Counted from the stretch's first letter, positions 16,930 through 27,249 are shown. The stretch is DNA of 64,000 bases from an uncultured Bacteroidales bacterium (GCA_905233625.1 CAJOFJ010000010.1:1-64000), one strand, 5' to 3'. Numbers and translations: made by a program. Notes: generated by a model not told the origin, from the sequence alone.

Positions 16930-18186
16930 TTACTCTCTCACCAAACTCATCTGAGGAATCGGCTTGTTGTATTCACCGGCATCCAGTTTCTTCTTCACTT
17001 CTTTGAAGACCTCAATAGTGCGGTTGACATGTTCCATGGTATGGGCAGCGGTCGGGATAATACGCAGCATAATCACACCCTTAGGCACAACAGGATAGAG
17101 CACCATTGAGCAGAAAATACCATGATTTTCGCGCAGGTCTACAATCAGGTTGGTAGCCTGTCCTGGATCGCCCTTCAGGTAAACCGGAGTTACAGGTGAC
17201 TGGGTTCTGCCCAGGTCGAAACCTTCGGCTTTCAAACCGCTCTGCAGCGCATTGGCGATAGTCCACAGTTTCTCACGGATTTCGGGACGGGTCTTGATGA
17301 GTTCCAGACGTTTCATGGCACCGATCACCATCGGCATAGGCAGTGATTTGGCGAAAATCTGTGAACGCATGTTGAAACGCAGGTGATCCACCACATATTT
17401 CTCGGAAGCCACGAAAGCACCGATACCAGCCATACTCTTGGCGAAAGTGGCGAAATATACATCCAATTCGTCAATCACACCGAAATGAGCGGCGGTACCG
17501 TCACCCTTGGGACCCATGGTACCGAAACCATGAGCGTCGTCGATGAGCAGACGGAAGGGGAATTCCTTCTTCAGGGCCACAATGCCTGCCAAGTTGCCAA
17601 GGTCGCCGGCCATACCGAACACGCCTTCGGTAATCACCAACACGCCTCCACCCTGCTCGTCGGCCAGTTTGCAAGCCTGAGCCAACTGTTTGCGCAAGCT
17701 TTCCATGTCATTATGCTGATACACATATCTCTTGGCGAAGCTCAGACGCAGACCATCCATAATACAAGCATGTGATTCAGAGTCATATACAATCACATCA
17801 CGACGGCTGGTCAGCACGTCGATAATGGAAATCATGGCCTGATAGCCGAAATTAACCAGATAACCGTAGGGTTTACCCACAAAATGAGCCAGATCCTGCT
17901 CCAGTTGCTTATGATATTTGGTGTCACCCGACATCATACGGGCACCCATAGGGGCTGCCATACCGAAATCGCGGGCACCCTGGGCGTCAGCCTCACGAAC
18001 TTCGGGCATATTGGCCAGGCCCAAGTAATTATTCAAACTCCAGTTCAGCACTTTCTTGCCATTGAACACCATTTCGGGGCCAATTTCACCTTCCAAACGG
18101 GGAAACATGAAATAGCCGTCGGCATTAGCTTGATACTGTCCAAGGGGTCCCGGAGTCTCTTTAATTCTTTCAAAAATGTCTTTCAT
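16930..18186 (-). CDS. Alpha-oxoamine synthase, candidate cysteate fatty acyltransferase
   Basis: The 418-residue protein is a fold-type I PLP enzyme of the family that includes serine palmitoyltransferase, AONS and KBL. Key residues are H139 (SESHACIMDG, ring stacking), D217/H219 (LLIDDAHGFG) and K250 (FATFAKSMAG). The N-terminus (MKDIFERI...GPLGQY) resembles the Flavobacteriia group that contains the F. johnsoniae cysteate acyltransferase rather than the Bacteroides serine palmitoyltransferase. Together with the downstream cysteate synthase-like and SDR genes it points to capnine-type sulfonolipids, made from cysteate and acyl-CoA or acyl-ACP. It is the first gene of the nine-gene run. Serine palmitoyltransferase remains the main alternative. 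Confidence 0.82.
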   Translation of the reverse strand: MKDIFERIKETPGPLGQYQANADGYFMFPRLEGEIGPEMVFNGKKVLNWSLNNYLGLANMPEVREADAQGARDFGMAAPMGARMMSGDTKYHKQLEQDLAHFVGKPYGYLVNFGYQAMISIIDVLTSRRDVIVYDSESHACIMDGLRLSFAKRYVYQHNDMESLRKQLAQACKLADEQGGGVLVITEGVFGMAGDLGNLAGIVALKKEFPFRLLIDDAHGFGTMGPKGDGTAAHFGVIDELDVYFATFAKSMAGIGAFVASEKYVVDHLRFNMRSQIFAKSLPMPMVIGAMKRLELIKTRPEIREKLWTIANALQSGLKAEGFDLGRTQSPVTPVYLKGDPGQATNLIVDLRENHGIFCSMVLYPVVPKGVIMLRIIPTAAHTMEHVNRTIEVFKEVKKKLDAGEYNKPIPQMSLVRE

Positions 18187-18544
18187 AAGCTTAAAAAGTT
18201 AAATATGTTAAAAAAACTTAATTTGTTATATATTTGATTTTCAATTACTTACGTAATTTCTATCATTCTATAATTCTTCATACAAATATATACATTTTTT
18301 TTGAATAAGAGGTCTCTTTCTTAATAAAACTAAAAAAACACCTCTCAGTGCCGAAGGCACGACACTCTCTATAACCTCACACTGACGTATGGAGTATCCC
18401 CACCCCTTTTCACTGAGAAAACCAGCAATAAAAAACCTTCATAACATAAGAAATTTCCTTATTTTTACACGCTCAAATTTTACGCATGAGCACGAAGATT
18501 AAACACCTAAAAATTTAAACAAAAACAATAAAATTCAATAAGTT
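18187..18544. other. Divergent intergenic region
   Basis: AT-rich spacer between the outward-facing acyltransferase and FISUMP genes. It holds a small hairpin, GTGCC-gaa-GGCAC near 18349, and should carry both promoters. I could not place a clean TAnnTTTG element for either gene. No reading frame of note. Confidence 0.5.
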
Positions 18545-20365
18545 ATGAAACTAAAATTTACAGGACCCAAACACTTGATGTTAGCTGTAATACTCATATT
18601 ATGTGCAAAAATAGGCTTTGCGATGGGAACCATTACCCTAGAGGGCACACATCTGGGCGATATCGACCCAGGTGTCATCAGCGACGACAGAAGTGACGCT
18701 GACACCTCCGTATGCTTCGGTAATAACCTCACAGTGACCCTTACCAGTACCTCTTCCTCTACCAAAACCTGGCAAACGTCTGTTGACAATGGTATCACTT
18801 GGGTGGATGTTCCTTCTAATGAGGTCTCTCCTTTAAGCTTAACTCACGTCACACAAGATGTTTTGGTACGTTACATCATTCAAAACCCACCTTCTAGCGA
18901 GCTGGTTTCTAACAACTATTACCTCATCAAGGTTTTGACCAAACCTGTAATCAACAGTCTTTCCCCTGTGGACACCTGCGCTGGTTTGACTGAATACACC
19001 ATCATTCCCAACATCACCCCGGGTGACGGTGCTATTACCACCTATTTCTGGAATGGCGACGCCGACGGGAGCTCTCACAGTACAAACACCATTCCGGCTT
19101 ATATATATGAAATTTGCAACCATACCTACACCTATTCGTTGAAAGTAAAGGATGAAAACGGATGTGTCAGTAGCGTTGTAATCGGTTCATTTACAACCCC
19201 CATTGAGTCTAGCTGGTCTGCTGCTTTTACAGAGGTTAATGCCGAATTCAAACCGGCCACCTCCACGTATGTGGTTCCCGATTTGCAAGATACCCTCGAA
19301 AAAGCTTTTAATCACGACTGCAACCTTATCGAAACATATTCACAGGACCCTCCTGCGGGAACAACGATGGCTTCCAACAGCACGCTTACTGTAACAGCTA
19401 CCTTTAAGACCTATTGCGGGAACACTTACACTCCCAGTATAGACGTAAAAAGCGATGGCAATACCGCCATTACTACTGCTGATATCGAATTTGACGACAC
19501 AAACGATACCATTACCCTGTACTATGGTATATGTGATACCTTATATTATGTAAATACACCTAATTATGACGTCACAAGCAGCAGTCCCTACGCTAAAAGC
19601 GATCTGACCTTAACAAATGACAAGGGCTCTGTTAACGAAGGCACATTGTTAGGTCGCATCAGCGGCGGTGAACACACTATCATCTGGACTTTAACCAGCC
19701 CTAGTGGCGACTTCTTGAACTATCCGAAAAAATACATCGTCATGTATTCTCCTTGCGGCGATGGCGTTACTGTTACCGATGCTGATGGCATCACGTACGA
19801 AACCGTACGTATCGGCTGTGAATGCTGGACCAAAACCAATCTAAAAACCAAAACTGGTGTAAAAGACACCAGCTATGTATATCAAAACAACCCTGCTAAT
19901 GAAGACAAATTCGGACGTCTCTACACTTGGAATTCTGTTGTAGGCATTACCAAAGACGGTACCGCTGCTGACATTGATACCACCACAGATCCCAAAAGCG
20001 GCTTAAAATATATTCAAGGCATTTGTCCAACAGGTTGGGCAATACCTACCGCAGCTGCTTATTCAAATATGGCTGCAAATGCTGGTGGAATCGACAATAT
20101 CAAATCAAGTGATGCATGGTTGGCAAATTGTGCTGGCACAAATGCCAGTGGCTTTGGTGCTGTAGGTGCAGGTTACCGCGTTGATTACGAGCATTATTTC
20201 TACGATCTCTTGGTTGAGACATTCTTCTGGACCTGCGAAGGCGATCCCATCATCAAGAAGGGAACTTGCAGCCTCATCGCACATGTTTGTCCTGAACTGC
20301 TTATCAAAACTGTTGAGACAGGTATGGCAAACAGCGTTAGATGTGTAAAAAGAATAAATGACTAA
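18545..20365 (+). CDS. Secreted protein with C-terminal FISUMP domain
   Basis: The 606-residue protein has a signal peptide (MKLKFTGPKHLMLAVILILC...), several Ig/PKD-like beta modules rich in Thr and Ser (about 35-400), and a C-terminal Fibrobacter succinogenes major paralogous (FISUMP) domain. The last part starts at CGDGVTVTDADGITY, with GCECWTKTNLKT, FGRLYTWNSV, CPTGWAIPT and the closing SVRCVKR. FISUMP proteins are cell-surface proteins of Bacteroidota and Fibrobacterota with undefined roles. There is no T9SS sorting domain after it. The convergent 2198-residue gene ends in the same domain. Surface localisation is likely; the ligand is unknown. Confidence 0.85.
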   Translation: MKLKFTGPKHLMLAVILILCAKIGFAMGTITLEGTHLGDIDPGVISDDRSDADTSVCFGNNLTVTLTSTSSSTKTWQTSVDNGITWVDVPSNEVSPLSLTHVTQDVLVRYIIQNPPSSELVSNNYYLIKVLTKPVINSLSPVDTCAGLTEYTIIPNITPGDGAITTYFWNGDADGSSHSTNTIPAYIYEICNHTYTYSLKVKDENGCVSSVVIGSFTTPIESSWSAAFTEVNAEFKPATSTYVVPDLQDTLEKAFNHDCNLIETYSQDPPAGTTMASNSTLTVTATFKTYCGNTYTPSIDVKSDGNTAITTADIEFDDTNDTITLYYGICDTLYYVNTPNYDVTSSSPYAKSDLTLTNDKGSVNEGTLLGRISGGEHTIIWTLTSPSGDFLNYPKKYIVMYSPCGDGVTVTDADGITYETVRIGCECWTKTNLKTKTGVKDTSYVYQNNPANEDKFGRLYTWNSVVGITKDGTAADIDTTTDPKSGLKYIQGICPTGWAIPTAAAYSNMAANAGGIDNIKSSDAWLANCAGTNASGFGAVGAGYRVDYEHYFYDLLVETFFWTCEGDPIIKKGTCSLIAHVCPELLIKTVETGMANSVRCVKRIND

Positions 20366-20369
20366 TATG

Positions 20370-20400
20370 AAAAAGGGGTATCAAATTGATACCCCTTTTT
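20370..20400 (+). terminator. Rho-independent terminator of the FISUMP gene
   Basis: Perfect stem AAAAAGGGGTATC/GATACCCCTTTTT with a 5-nt loop and T run, 5 nt after the stop codon. Confidence 0.92.
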
Positions 20401-20435
20401 CATATTAGTAACCCATTTGTCACTAACTTCTAACT

Positions 20436-20467
20436 AAAAAGGGCGACTTTACAGCCGCCCTTTTTTT
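20436..20467 (-). terminator. Terminator of the giant FISUMP adhesin
   Basis: AAAAAGGGCG and CGCCCTTTTT arms around an 11-nt loop, directly after the minus-strand stop codon at 20477. A and T flanks allow use in both directions. Confidence 0.85.
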
Positions 20468-20476
20468 AATATAACA

Positions 20477-23400
20477 TTACTCTTTTTCTTTCAAACAGCG
20501 AACACTGAAAGCATTGCCTTTGGATTGTTGGATTTCCTGCCAGGTATAACAATGACAGTCGGCCACAAATGTCTTCACAGAAGTTGAACTTGCCTCATCT
20601 GAAGTCCAGAAATATGCGTTGGTACGAAGGTTCTCGCAACGGTTTGTACCATTACTATAGAGACCTGCACCACGTAGAGACATGCCCGTGGTATTGTTAC
20701 CGCCACCATCAATCCAGTATGCATTACCAGCCTCACGCATTCTGTCCATTTCGATATCCTGCAATGCAGCGAAGCTCTCTCTGTCAGCCAAATACCAACC
20801 ATCGGGACAAACACCTTGTACATGACCGAATGCATTGACCACTGGAGCTGCGTCGTTAGAGTTTTCATCAACCTTTACAGCGGAATACCATGTGTATAAG
20901 CGACCAAACATGGCTGCATTGGCAGCAGTGTCAGTAGCTATTTCACTGGAATAAGGCATAGCCACCGGAACGGCAGTTCCGTCGTCATATTTGGTGGTTT
21001 TCAAATTCTCTTTCATCCAGCAGTTCAAACCGACACGTACAGAATGATAGAGATTGCCGTCTTTGTCAGTAACTGTCAATTCATCGCCGCAAGGAGGCAG
21101 GATGAAATGCAGATTCTGATTTTTAACATGGGTATTGCCACAACTATCTGTAATGGTCCAGGTAATTGTAAGGTTCAAATCATCCATTGTAGGAGGATAA
21201 AGCTTGCTGCCACCGGTATGTTCAACAGTGGCGATGAAATTAGCTGCTACCGGCTCGCCATTATGCATCAAATCAGGAATCTTCAGCGAATCTGCTGGCA
21301 GATAGTTATCGCCATAATTAAAGGTATAGGTCATATCCTCTGTTCTGAGCGTGTCTCCTGCCAAATCGTAAACCACAATATCCAAGCTGTCCAAAGTGGT
21401 ACAACCATTCTGTTTCACTTGAATGTAATGGCGGGTAGAATGGGTAGCCTCATCGGCCGTATAATTCAAGGTATCTTCGGTTCCCAATGTCACGTCAGCG
21501 GTAAACCATTTGAAACGCTGGTCTTCAGGCACCAAGGTAAAGTTCAAGCCTGCTGTGTCCACTACAAACTGCATAGCTGCATCCTGGCATACAGAATCCT
21601 TGCCAATGGTTTGTACAATCTTCGGCTGCAAACGAACCGATACCGTACCAATCTCAGAGAGTGTTGCCGCAGAACAACGAGTGTCTGGATCAGCGGTAAT
21701 CTGATAACGGGCTGAACCACCATTGGTAAGAGTACCTCCCAAAACGATATTTCCATTATTATCATCAGAAACAGTAATACCATCGGGTGTCACATTACCT
21801 TCTGTCAACCATTCCAAATTATAAGAAATAGCATTCTCAATCAAGAATTCAATATCAAAAGTTTCATTACCGCAAAGACCTTCATCCAAAGTACCAGTGG
21901 TCAGTGTCAATGTCGGGTTCTTTACCACCTCCACATCAAAATGCCAGCTACTGTCACAGCCTGTTGTCATTTCCACAGCCTTAACGGTGTAGGTAGTAGT
22001 CTGAGTTGGAGTTATCGACAAAGTAGTTGCGCCTGCAAAAGGAGTTTCAATATTGGTATTTTCATCTACCACAAAGAAATTAAAATAAGCATCATCGCCT
22101 TGACAGGTGAAGGTCACATCATCGCCTTCACAAACGTAGGTCTTGTCGCAGGTCTGCGCAGTACCATCCAAGGTAGCACGAGCCGGACGGTCACCCCAAA
22201 TCATCACATTATCCACGGTGATATAGCTGGGGAGATATTTTGAACCCGAGAAGGTACCGCAAGATTGTGTACTACCAACATTACCTCCTATGAATTCCAA
22301 TTTCAAATATACCACATCATGGTCAAGTGTATTGGCGGAAGAGAAATTCAAAGTTTGAGAAGCCCATGAAGTAGAGTTGATGTTGGCAGTTCCAATAGTA
22401 GTATAACTTCCCGTTTCACTGAACTTGTATGAATATCTCACTTGATTGAATGCCTGAGCATTGTCAGTGGATGCATTCTCACGTTTATAATCAAACTTCA
22501 GTTTCAGATTTTCGTAATCGTAAGGATTCAATTTAATTTCGAAGTAAGCTCCACTGTAATCCGTATAACTTGCAGAAACTAAAAAGCCGCTGCAAGAGCT
22601 TGACAAGTTAGGCCAAGTCAATGCCCCATTGCTAGAACCTGATGGATAACAATAATCACTTGAAGGAGTATGACCAGCAGCAGTTGCAAACGGAGGCACA
22701 TTGGTGGAACCTTCAACAACAAAAGTACTTCCCACGGTTTTTACGCCACATGCCGGAGTGTAATTTGAAATGCCATTATCCATAGGCCAAGCTGCCAAAA
22801 TCACATCAGATTCCGAAGTCAAGGCTTGTTGTACACTATTGGTCATCAAAGTCAGATGATAAACACTGTCGCAACCCGATGCACATTTCCATGTATCAGG
22901 AGACGTATGATAAGTAACGCCTTCAATCGTCGGGGTGATATTGAAACCATACTCGGTATAAGACTCACCCAGGCAAATATTGGCCACGATAGTGGTGTCG
23001 AAGGCCTTTAGGACTTCCAGTTGCAAAGTTATAATACTATCGCATGGATTAGCTGTGGTGGGAATACTCAACTGGCAATTGTAGATACCTGGAGTACGCA
23101 TTTCATCAGCCGTAGGTGTAACAATAAACATACCATCCACATACTGGCAATCATCAGTGAAAGTAATGTTCGATACCTTATCCACTTCGTTGGAACATAC
23201 ATAGCCATGACGAACGATATCCAAACGATAAGCTGGTACAATACCGTACACATCAATGGTATCGGACTGACCACAAGGAGCCTCGCCCACGCTCACTACA
23301 TACTTGTAATCACCCGCCTGCACATCATTGTCCACCAAGATATGTGAGGTTTCCTCCAACACGGTACTTGCACCACCCACAATTCTCTCCCATTTGTAAA

Positions 23401-26400
23401 CCACGGGGGTTGTATCATTGGGCGTAACATTCGTGTTGATATAGGGAGCAGTAGCAACTACAGTCATTGGCTGGTTAGTACAGGCTTCTGTTTCTCCTGT
23501 CAATTCCAAATCCTTGATTTTTTCACCAGAAATACAAAGATTGTCAATAAGGAAGAAGTTATAATAGACATTGGATGTACTTGCAGCACCATCGAACTCC
23601 AATTTCAAATAAATATTATTAGCATTTTCCAAAGCACCCAGAGATTGAGTTGTCAAATTTACCTCACTAACACCGTATGTGACATAATCCTCTTCCAGAT
23701 CAACATTTATTGTTGACAAGGCCTCATAATGGCTTCCATCAGTGCTATAATACATCCTCACGATGGTAAATGCCTTGTCATTACCGCTCCATTGACCAAA
23801 GGATTTCGGTCTTTGTGAGCCATAATCAAATTTCATTTTCAGATTACCATAACCGATTGTCGAAGTCCTGATCACAATACTTTTACCATTGTTTATACCA
23901 CCATTTGTACCATTACCCTGATGATTTCTCAGAGCAAGAAGATGGCCATCTGCAGTAATCAGCGCACTACTTGACGGGCTGATATTGGTTACATCAACAC
24001 CACTACCCACTAATCCAGGATCATTATCACCATGATTTTCATTACTACCATTCCAACCGCTATATGTGATTTGTGAGCCAGAAACAGAGCCCGCCTCCAT
24101 ATCAGCACTAATCGGAGATGCCACACTATTGAACATTGTCCAACCCGCAATCAATTCTTCATTATCTTCAAAACCGAACTGGTTCCACTCGTGTATATAC
24201 AAATTCAAAGTCACCACACTGTCACAGCCGGTTACTGCCTCCAATGTTTTAGTATAAGTACCGCTTTCCGTGAAAGTATAGCTGTGTCCCTTTTTATCAG
24301 CAATGGTATATCCACCACCGCAAATGGCTTGGTTATCCGTCACACTATACACAGGATTTACCTTGATACTACCATCATAGAAATTAGGAGCAGCACATAA
24401 AGTCACACCATCGGGCAACAAAGCCACATGATAAGTGAAGGTTCCCGCTTCGGTAGGAGCACCTGTTATAGTGGTAATACCTGCTACCGAATTGTCAATA
24501 GTCACACCAGCAGGCATAGCCGGGTCAAAGGTAATCTGCGGCTCGCAATCACCGCCATGGGTGAATTGAATATCCACGATACCGTCATTCTGACATATGG
24601 TCTGATCCAAATCACCGGAAGCGTCCACATATTGCAGGTGTGCACTGTAACTGATATAGATTGCGTCGGGCACACGGGCACTCACGCAACCATTGTTTGG
24701 ATTGTACTGGGCCACATAATTGGTAGTATCCAATTCATTATCCATAGAGACCTCGGGGGTTGTGGTTGTATAATCATTTGTGGTTGCGTTCTCATACCAT
24801 CTCAATGAGAATGCAGGATCTGTAGTATTAGCCTTGAAAGCGATGGTCTTGTCAGCCTCAGGGCAAACAAGGGTATCGCCACGCACCACAGGAACCGCCA
24901 CCTCGATAATATTCAAATCAGCAGCAGGGCTATATACGTCACAACCTTGTGCGTTGCTCACGTAGGTTCTATACTGCACATCTCCCATTTTAATAAAGTT
25001 GGAAGCCGTAATGGCAGTACCTGTATATTGATCGTATGTGGCTTCGGAAGCTGAAACCGCATTCCAAGTGCTGGAACCATCGGCCTTGAACTCCCAGTTA
25101 TAGGTATAGCCGTCGCCCACACCACCATCGATGTTGGCTGCGGTCAGGGTTACCTCTCCATTCGGACAAACGGAGGTGGAGGTCAACGTCGGCACTGCGA
25201 TAGTGGGATCTGCAATAACTGTCACGCTCACAGGAGCGGTATTCACGACACAAGCGAGTTGGTTGAAATATTCAACCGCAGCATATACGGTATAGCTGCC
25301 TGTTGCATCCAGAACCTGTTCCAAATTGGCACTACCACCTGCGGAAGCAGCCGCACCGCCATCTTTGGAAATCATCCAATTGAAATTAGTAGCAATATTG
25401 TGGGGTGAAGCGACACCAGCTAAGGTATAATCATCACCGGTGATCACCCATTCGCCACCCACGCAAAGCTTAGCAAAATTGGCTGCTGGTGCGGCATACG
25501 AAGCAGGCAAAGTCACCACATTCAGGGTATAGCTGCCCGTTGCAACCACAGCCTCTGCACAGCCGATAGTGGCATAGCGTTTAAATACATATTCACCTTC
25601 AGTCAAAGTTACATCAGCCTGGGTCAACTCGTTTGTATTGCTACCTGCCACAACGGTTTCAGCGCCACCATCTTTGATATAACGCCACTCATATACGATA
25701 GTTGCCGAAGAAGTAGTGGATGCATCTGTCGTGCTGTTGATAGTAAAGGAACCTGCTGGACAAATATATTTTGATTCCGAAGCAATTTCACCAGGTTCAA
25801 CAGAATACACATTGATAGTATATTGTCCAGCGGAGGCCACTTTCTGACCTAAAACATTCACATAACGGGTGAACACATAGGCACCCATCTGATCCAATGT
25901 CAAATCCTCCTGTGTAAGTTGTAATTTATTTACATTCAGTTCCGTAGCTGCACCACCGTTAATGGTGTAAGACCAAGAATACACGATGGTTTGTCCATCG
26001 ATGGCATCTGGAGTAGTTTCATTGTATACCGTATAATTCGCACAAGGAGCTACAGCGGTAGAGCCGTTGGCAATGGCACCGGTACTTGCCCAATGGGCAT
26101 ACAATGTAATATTTTCGGTAGAGGTATGTTTTGTGGTGGCAGTCACCTGTGTGCCGCCCGTAACCTCTGTGAACCAGCCGAGGAAGATATAATTATCACG
26201 GGTAAGCATTGGCAAAGTGCCATAAGTATCATAATACAATACGGTCTGGCTGGTAGGATTTGTTCCACCTGTATAATTCGCAACAAAATCAACCGTAAGG
26301 GTAAGAATCTGATAGGTAATGTTCACCTGGCCGCGGTATCCCGAACCACCTGTACAACTATTATCGGTGTTACTGCTGCCATTGTGAGCGCCACCACCAC

Positions 26401-27073
26401 CACAACCCACTGCTGTGGCAGCATTTCCCGCCCCATTACCACTTTGTGAACCACCAGCACCAGATGCTGCACCGCCAGCATTACCACCAGCGCCGCCGCT
26501 GCCAATGTTATCACTGCTATGAGGAGATAGAAACCAACCATCGTGCTTATTACTTACAGAAGCTGCTGTACTACCAGACTCGCATAAATTAGATGCACTG
26601 CATCCGGATGCACTACCACCTGAACCACCAGTTACAGTAGTTGTATTACCAGAACTACTAGGGTGAGACGCAGTTTTGCCAGCTCCACCACCCGTTGCTC
26701 TAAGATTTATTGAATTAGGACTGTAAGTTATCGTGGAAGTACCTCCAGCAGCAGCAGAACCACCTCCTGCTCCCACGGAATAAGTCACTTCGGAAGTTCC
26801 AGGGATAATTCCGGTAATCACAGTGTTGTAAACAGCATGTGCACCACCGCCACCACCAGAAGCAGTTGCACGTGCTGCTGTGGCGTTACCACCGCCACCA
26901 CCACCGCCCCAGGCTTCAAGGCTGATAATTTTCCACGCACCTACCGGAGCTGTCCATGTGCCAGATCCTGATATATAGGTTTGCGTCTTGTTTTCAGTAC
27001 TCTGCGCCCATGCACTACCTACCAAAAGGCATAGCGAAAGGCACAAAATAGTTGATAATAAAAGTTTTTTCAT
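20477..27073 (-). CDS. Giant secreted multidomain protein with FISUMP domain (2198 aa)
   Basis: The protein begins with a signal peptide ending SAWAQ. A glycine-rich part follows (about 55-250, runs of Gly with Ala/Ser), then a Listeria-Bacteroides (InlB B-type) repeat near 258-330 with LPMLTRDNYIFLGWFTEV. A long series of Ig/PKD-like beta modules comes next. Two related jelly-roll-like modules of about 200 residues are inserted among them, with matching phrases LKMKFDYG/LKLKFDYK and VYLKLEF. The C-terminus is a FISUMP domain (CGDELTVTDKDGNLYHSV to FSVRCLKEKE). It is probably a surface adhesin or sensor. No T9SS sorting domain is visible, so the export route beyond Sec is unclear. Confidence 0.85.
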   Translation of the reverse strand: MKKLLLSTILCLSLCLLVGSAWAQSTENKTQTYISGSGTWTAPVGAWKIISLEAWGGGGGGGNATAARATASGGGGGAHAVYNTVITGIIPGTSEVTYSVGAGGGSAAAGGTSTITYSPNSINLRATGGGAGKTASHPSSSGNTTTVTGGSGGSASGCSASNLCESGSTAASVSNKHDGWFLSPHSSDNIGSGGAGGNAGGAASGAGGSQSGNGAGNAATAVGCGGGGAHNGSSNTDNSCTGGSGYRGQVNITYQILTLTVDFVANYTGGTNPTSQTVLYYDTYGTLPMLTRDNYIFLGWFTEVTGGTQVTATTKHTSTENITLYAHWASTGAIANGSTAVAPCANYTVYNETTPDAIDGQTIVYSWSYTINGGAATELNVNKLQLTQEDLTLDQMGAYVFTRYVNVLGQKVASAGQYTINVYSVEPGEIASESKYICPAGSFTINSTTDASTTSSATIVYEWRYIKDGGAETVVAGSNTNELTQADVTLTEGEYVFKRYATIGCAEAVVATGSYTLNVVTLPASYAAPAANFAKLCVGGEWVITGDDYTLAGVASPHNIATNFNWMISKDGGAAASAGGSANLEQVLDATGSYTVYAAVEYFNQLACVVNTAPVSVTVIADPTIAVPTLTSTSVCPNGEVTLTAANIDGGVGDGYTYNWEFKADGSSTWNAVSASEATYDQYTGTAITASNFIKMGDVQYRTYVSNAQGCDVYSPAADLNIIEVAVPVVRGDTLVCPEADKTIAFKANTTDPAFSLRWYENATTNDYTTTTPEVSMDNELDTTNYVAQYNPNNGCVSARVPDAIYISYSAHLQYVDASGDLDQTICQNDGIVDIQFTHGGDCEPQITFDPAMPAGVTIDNSVAGITTITGAPTEAGTFTYHVALLPDGVTLCAAPNFYDGSIKVNPVYSVTDNQAICGGGYTIADKKGHSYTFTESGTYTKTLEAVTGCDSVVTLNLYIHEWNQFGFEDNEELIAGWTMFNSVASPISADMEAGSVSGSQITYSGWNGSNENHGDNDPGLVGSGVDVTNISPSSSALITADGHLLALRNHQGNGTNGGINNGKSIVIRTSTIGYGNLKMKFDYGSQRPKSFGQWSGNDKAFTIVRMYYSTDGSHYEALSTINVDLEEDYVTYGVSEVNLTTQSLGALENANNIYLKLEFDGAASTSNVYYNFFLIDNLCISGEKIKDLELTGETEACTNQPMTVVATAPYINTNVTPNDTTPVVYKWERIVGGASTVLEETSHILVDNDVQAGDYKYVVSVGEAPCGQSDTIDVYGIVPAYRLDIVRHGYVCSNEVDKVSNITFTDDCQYVDGMFIVTPTADEMRTPGIYNCQLSIPTTANPCDSIITLQLEVLKAFDTTIVANICLGESYTEYGFNITPTIEGVTYHTSPDTWKCASGCDSVYHLTLMTNSVQQALTSESDVILAAWPMDNGISNYTPACGVKTVGSTFVVEGSTNVPPFATAAGHTPSSDYCYPSGSSNGALTWPNLSSSCSGFLVSASYTDYSGAYFEIKLNPYDYENLKLKFDYKRENASTDNAQAFNQVRYSYKFSETGSYTTIGTANINSTSWASQTLNFSSANTLDHDVVYLKLEFIGGNVGSTQSCGTFSGSKYLPSYITVDNVMIWGDRPARATLDGTAQTCDKTYVCEGDDVTFTCQGDDAYFNFFVVDENTNIETPFAGATTLSITPTQTTTYTVKAVEMTTGCDSSWHFDVEVVKNPTLTLTTGTLDEGLCGNETFDIEFLIENAISYNLEWLTEGNVTPDGITVSDDNNGNIVLGGTLTNGGSARYQITADPDTRCSAATLSEIGTVSVRLQPKIVQTIGKDSVCQDAAMQFVVDTAGLNFTLVPEDQRFKWFTADVTLGTEDTLNYTADEATHSTRHYIQVKQNGCTTLDSLDIVVYDLAGDTLRTEDMTYTFNYGDNYLPADSLKIPDLMHNGEPVAANFIATVEHTGGSKLYPPTMDDLNLTITWTITDSCGNTHVKNQNLHFILPPCGDELTVTDKDGNLYHSVRVGLNCWMKENLKTTKYDDGTAVPVAMPYSSEIATDTAANAAMFGRLYTWYSAVKVDENSNDAAPVVNAFGHVQGVCPDGWYLADRESFAALQDIEMDRMREAGNAYWIDGGGNNTTGMSLRGAGLYSNGTNRCENLRTNAYFWTSDEASSTSVKTFVADCHCYTWQEIQQSKGNAFSVRCLKEKE

Positions 27074-27148
27074 GTTTAGGTTATTTTATTGTTTTTTTCA
27101 TTTTCAAGCAAAAAAATTGCACTTTTATCACATATTACAATTAATTTG

Positions 27149-27156
27149 CAAAAATA
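27149..27156 (-). promoter_or_regulatory. -7 element TATTTTTG for the 2198-residue adhesin gene
   Basis: Reads TATTTTTG on the minus strand, giving a leader of about 70 nt before the start at 27073. Confidence 0.55.
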
Positions 27157-27249
27157 CAACTTTTTTCCCAATTAATCACAATTTCTACTGCTAAAATCAT
27201 AACATACTGTTAATCTGCAAGATAAAGATGTTAATAAATGTTAATCGGG

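Noticed and set aside
16930-18186. Biotin (AONS) or threonine degradation (KBL) enzyme
   Set aside because: No bio genes or threonine dehydrogenase nearby; the N-terminus and context fit the cysteate or serine acyltransferases better.
20477-27073. Plus-strand frames inside the two giant genes (for example 21044-21715)
   Set aside because: They are shadows opposite long, domain-bearing coding sequences and show no domain of their own.
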